Assembly: GCA_035578905.1 (NCBI GenBank)
Contig: JAQJVL010000528.1
Span: 372,001 to 436,000, forward strand
Source: Stictocephala bisonia
Taxonomy: Eukaryota > Arthropoda > Insecta > Hemiptera > Membracidae
Length of the DNA stretch: 64,000 nt
Direction of reading: 5' to 3'
The notes under the pieces were generated by a model. That model saw only the letters and a list, made by a program, of their open reading frames with translations. It was not told where the DNA came from and ran no database searches. Each line of letters opens with the position of its first letter. Position 1 is the stretch's first letter. Shown here piece after piece: positions 60,922 to 64,000 of the stretch. A program made the position numbers and the translations under genes.

Positions 60922-62880
60922 TAGGTCAGGTAACAGCCTGATAACAGAACACTACACTAGTATACACTAACACTACTACACAGATATGACAACGCATGTG
61001 CACTAAACGTTTAGAATATTATAGTAAAAAAACAAGAAGCAAAACTCGCTTAGGAAAAATTTGAACAAGATAAAATGAAAAACTATAAAGAGAAAATTAC
61101 AAGGATGTAAAGAATAATTAATTGAAGGTATTATTTCCCACAGTGGTGATGGGATAAAACATTCTACAGCCTGTGTCCAACCTTCGGCTCAGTGTATGAC
61201 TATACTAACAGTGTACAGGTGCTCAATAACAAACACATGAGTAGATCTATTTCTCAATGAAATTTTATATTGATCTTTAGAAAAGTGATGTTTGCGTTGT
61301 TATTAACCTTCATGTAATTTGTTTTGAAAAACTGATTCTGAAGCCTAAGGAATAACAAGAATGGTTATTACTAAATTTTTTAACAAAATTAATGGTTTAT
61401 GAATTTTTAAAACAACTAGATGACTGCAGTACTTTGCTACGGGTTGTTTTTCTATGCCTCTTTACCCTTCCCACAATGGTTTCTTATACTGCCTGACCAG
61501 AAATAATTCAGTAGATAGACTGAACAATCTATCTACTGGTCAACAATTTTTGTTTTTTTTTTTTTTTTTGTGAATTTGTCTTCTCTCATAAAAAAAAATT
61601 AATCTACACTAACAGCTGAGCATTGCTATCTGTTAATTTATTGCTTTAAATTAGTTTTTGACATTTATGAAGGTATATTGGTTGACATTGGAAATCCAAT
61701 TGGTAGTTAAATCAAGATTTTGTTGGCATTTAGAAACCTGAATACAATCAACTTACCAAGGATACTAATAGCAAATGGTGGCATGATCCGACCTGGAACC
61801 GTGTAACAGATGTATAATGCTAACTTACCAGTTTAGACTTTAGATTGCCTTGAAGGTAAACAAGAAATAATCCTAGCCAGAAGTAATGTGATAAACGTTA
61901 CAGGCTAGTCTTTATAAAAGAGTAGGATTTTTAATGGGTAGTTTGATAAAAATAAGAGTCCCAAACTTGTAAATAGTATTTACCCCCTACCCCGTAGAAA
62001 AAAAAGATATGGAGCTGTTGTGACTGAGGTAATTATTATTGTAATATTCTAAAAAATAATATACTTGTCCAATTTCACAACGTTATTTTGGCATTAGTGC
62101 TAGTATAAATCCTCTATTTGAATCTTTCCCTCTTTTTCAACAAACAAAATTAGTACAATACTCTTGTGTCGTTGGACAATTTATATGATTTCTCAAGCTA
62201 AGAGCACTTTTCGTTTACAAGGTAAAATATTTGTGCAATTACCAAGGCCTACTTTAATTCACATTAAAACTATTCGCAGCTTCTCTTATAGAGCTTTTCA
62301 TTTTAAACTTAAGATTTAACAGTGGCGGGTCTGAGCCAAAATAGAAGTTACAGCCCACCACCAATACAAACATCGCATACTGTATATTAGAAAGATACTT
62401 CAAAATTGGGTGAACAACTATTGCGTACATTACCGTACAAACTGAAGCTTAAAACAAACCGATTAAGATTTAAATATTATTTGTCCACAAATAAATTATG
62501 TAAATTACTTTAATTAACTTAATAAAGAGGCCTATTGGTTAGTTTGGGTGGTTAATTATTTTACTAGGATTAGCTAGCAGTTATTATTAATTGTTAAATT
62601 TCTAAAGACCTATTAAATACAGACAAATTCGAATAGACGCATAATATTTTTAAAATTCATTATTATATAAAATCTATTATGGTATATTTATGTGCTGATG
62701 TAAAACAAACTTAAGAGATATTTTATAAGCAATATTTATAAATCAAGCTATTAACACTATTTTAAATCACAAGGCTTAAACTAGCACAAAACAATACACT
62801 TCTTACACAAAGAATAGAAGAGGAGAGCTAACCTAAAATGCAAGCAAGTGAACATCGACACTGCCTAGTGATCAAGAACA
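60922..62880. other. region upstream of RabGAP1
   Basis: It should hold the RabGAP1 5' UTR and promoter (just above 60921), but no TATA, initiator or CpG-type signal could be defended. A T-run lies at 61550-61568. No other gene was seen. Confidence 0.35.
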
Positions 62881-62883
62881 TTT

Positions 62884-62940
62884 GGATGTGATCGATAAAC
62901 GATCGATAACATCCATCTAATCGATCGATGTGATCGGCTA
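62884..62940. promoter_or_regulatory. cluster of CGATA / ATCGAT motifs
   Basis: GATCGATAAACGATCGATAA is followed by AATCGATCGATGTGATCGG, four overlapping ATCGAT palindromes with two CGATA strings in about 55 bp. In Drosophila such motifs are DREF/BEAF-type sites of housekeeping promoters and domain boundaries. It lies about 120-170 bp before the candidate start at 63054. Assignment is inference. Confidence 0.4.
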
Positions 62941-63053
62941 ATCTACTTCAGCCGAGTGAAGCCAGAATCACTGACGAAGGGTTTCGGTTGTACCTCATCC
63001 CCACCTCAAAGCACAGTCATATTGGGGATCCATATCCATTCAACTCCGTTGTC

Positions 63054-63493
63054 ATGGCAACCGATAAACAGGGACAGCCTAACCGCCTCATTCCAGTTCG
63101 GGCTGCACTCGCGCTCCTTGATGAGCAAATACAACTGTTGCATTCTGTATACTCAAGTTTACACTTAACGGATAATTAACTATAATATTGTTTTATTCAT
63201 TAAAATAATACTAATTGATCAAACGTCTTCATAAAGAATGTGAGAATGTCTCATAGTTATGACAGATTTTACTGTTTTTAAAGTGTGAAAACCTGGTACG
63301 CCGGGCTGTACTTGCTGCCTCTGACGAGCCGCCACTAAGGTTTCATGCACAAACTGAAGGTCTTAAGTAAAACTGTTCTTCCATTGTTCTATATTCAATT
63401 TATATAAATGTTGAGGCCTATTGCAGTTTGATATTCTAAAATATGTTTTTTTTTCTCATCTACCCTACAGTGAAAACACCTGCGAAGAGATGA
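63054..63493 (+). CDS. candidate small gene, two or three exons, function unknown
   Basis: Exon 1 starts at ATG 63054 with MATDKQGQPNRLIPVRAALA and could splice after LLDEQIQLLHS at TCT|GTATAC (63146/63147, a weak donor). Without splicing it stops at 63179 after 41 residues. Exon 2 (63284-63359, acceptor TTTAAAG, donor GAAG|GTCTTA) would read CENLVRRAVLAASDEPPL then RFHAQTE, in matching phase. A strong acceptor (CTACCCTACAG) at 63460-63470 then gives VKTPAKR and a stop at 63491. An alternative donor at 63367 gives a different C-terminus. The coding style is non-repetitive and GC-richer than its surroundings, and the DRE-like cluster sits just upstream. I do not recognise the protein. Confidence 0.35.
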
Positions 63494-63499
63494 ATACTG

Positions 63500-64000
63500 G
63501 CTATGTCTATGGTACTGAATGAATCTGTAATAGCGATATGTGCAATATAAAATGTAACCAAATTACTCAATAATCGTTTCTCATATTCACCAATGGCATC
63601 AACAAAGTCACAATTATAGCAACTTATTTGCTAAGTCAAACCTTAAAACTAATTCTTAAAATAAAATAAAACCAATAAGAGAACATGCAAGTGTGGTATA
63701 CCATGTTGGCTCACTCTGTTATGTTTGAGATGTTACAGAATTTTATTAAATTACTAGTAGATAGTTATTATTCTGAAGATGGGCAATGTTAAATAAATGA
63801 TATAAAAATAATAAATAGCCAATATAAATGAATAAAATAATAAATAACAAATATATACAATAATAGATAATATGCCTAAATATAAATATTTAAAAATATT
63901 AACAATGACATACTTTAACACTCATTACATACTATTAACAGTACATAAATTTACTGAAGAAAATGTTAAAAAATATTCAGGATACACCTTGGATAGTAAT
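63500..64000. other. AT-rich sequence at the right edge
   Basis: No exon or repeat was recognised. TAAATAATAAATAA-type low complexity fills 63780-63870. Confidence 0.4.

Larger units (their letters stand above)
55362..59359 (+). mobile_element. BEL/Pao LTR retrotransposon, internally deleted
   Basis: 3998 bp with two 627-bp LTRs (55362-55988, 58733-59359), each running TGTTAGG...CCCGACA, and a 5-bp target duplication AGTGG (55357-55361, 59360-59364). By eye the LTRs differ at seven positions (about 1%), which means a recent insertion. The 2744-bp interior keeps only an integrase region. Capsid, protease and the RT/RNase H core are missing, so the copy depends on others. A primer-binding site candidate (TGGTCCTCCGGGCC) begins at 55994. 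Confidence 0.95.

Overview
This is a window of eukaryotic nuclear DNA, almost certainly from an insect. It is AT-rich, has GT-AG introns, and carries dense, mostly decayed transposons of types common in arthropods: mariner, piggyBac-like, hAT, Tigger/pogo-like, BEL/Pao, Penelope-like, RTE and Jockey/CR1 LINEs, and tRNA-derived SINEs. The order cannot be fixed from sequence alone. A hemipteran-like genome is a guess.

The one clear host gene is an orthologue of RabGAP1, a Rab GTPase-activating protein with PTB, kinesin-like (DUF3694) and TBC domains. It runs on the minus strand across nearly the whole window. Fourteen coding exons can be placed, from the start codon at 60921 to a coiled-coil exon at 6321-6427. 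All join in frame with good splice sites, giving 847 codons, and the 3' end lies beyond base 1. Both TBC catalytic residues (Arg and Gln fingers) are present. A second, small and less certain gene lies at about 63.05-63.49 kb on the plus strand, behind a cluster of CGATA/ATCGAT motifs.

Most other recognisable features are repeats in the RabGAP1 introns or flanks. 0-6 kb: a mariner and an 18-copy, 60-bp satellite, possibly inside a Tigger-like element. 7-14 kb: three piggyBac-like MITEs, a 307-bp MITE and an RTE 3' end. 16-23 kb: Penelope-like fragments, SINEs, a 36-bp minisatellite next to a hammerhead-like motif, and a TGATCAACTT-type minisatellite. 26-30 kb: a LINE broken by a SINE and a hAT end, a perfect-TIR MITE and a fourth piggyBac-like MITE. 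31-34 kb: a Penelope-like element split by a Tigger-like MITE with a 39-bp array. 35-39 kb: RTE and Jockey-type LINEs, the latter interrupted by the same 36-bp minisatellite. 41-42 kb: a long foldback. 43-48 kb: a nearly complete LINE whose ORF1 carries an SGNH esterase domain. 52-55 kb: a second 308-bp MITE, a second mariner and a SINE. 55-59 kb: a young, internally deleted BEL/Pao element inside one copy of a 245-bp tandem duplication.

No prokaryotic system, CRISPR array or rRNA gene is present. tRNA-like sequences occur only as SINE heads. The most unusual signals are structural: minisatellites linked to transposons, inverted-repeat junctions, the foldback and the esterase LINE.
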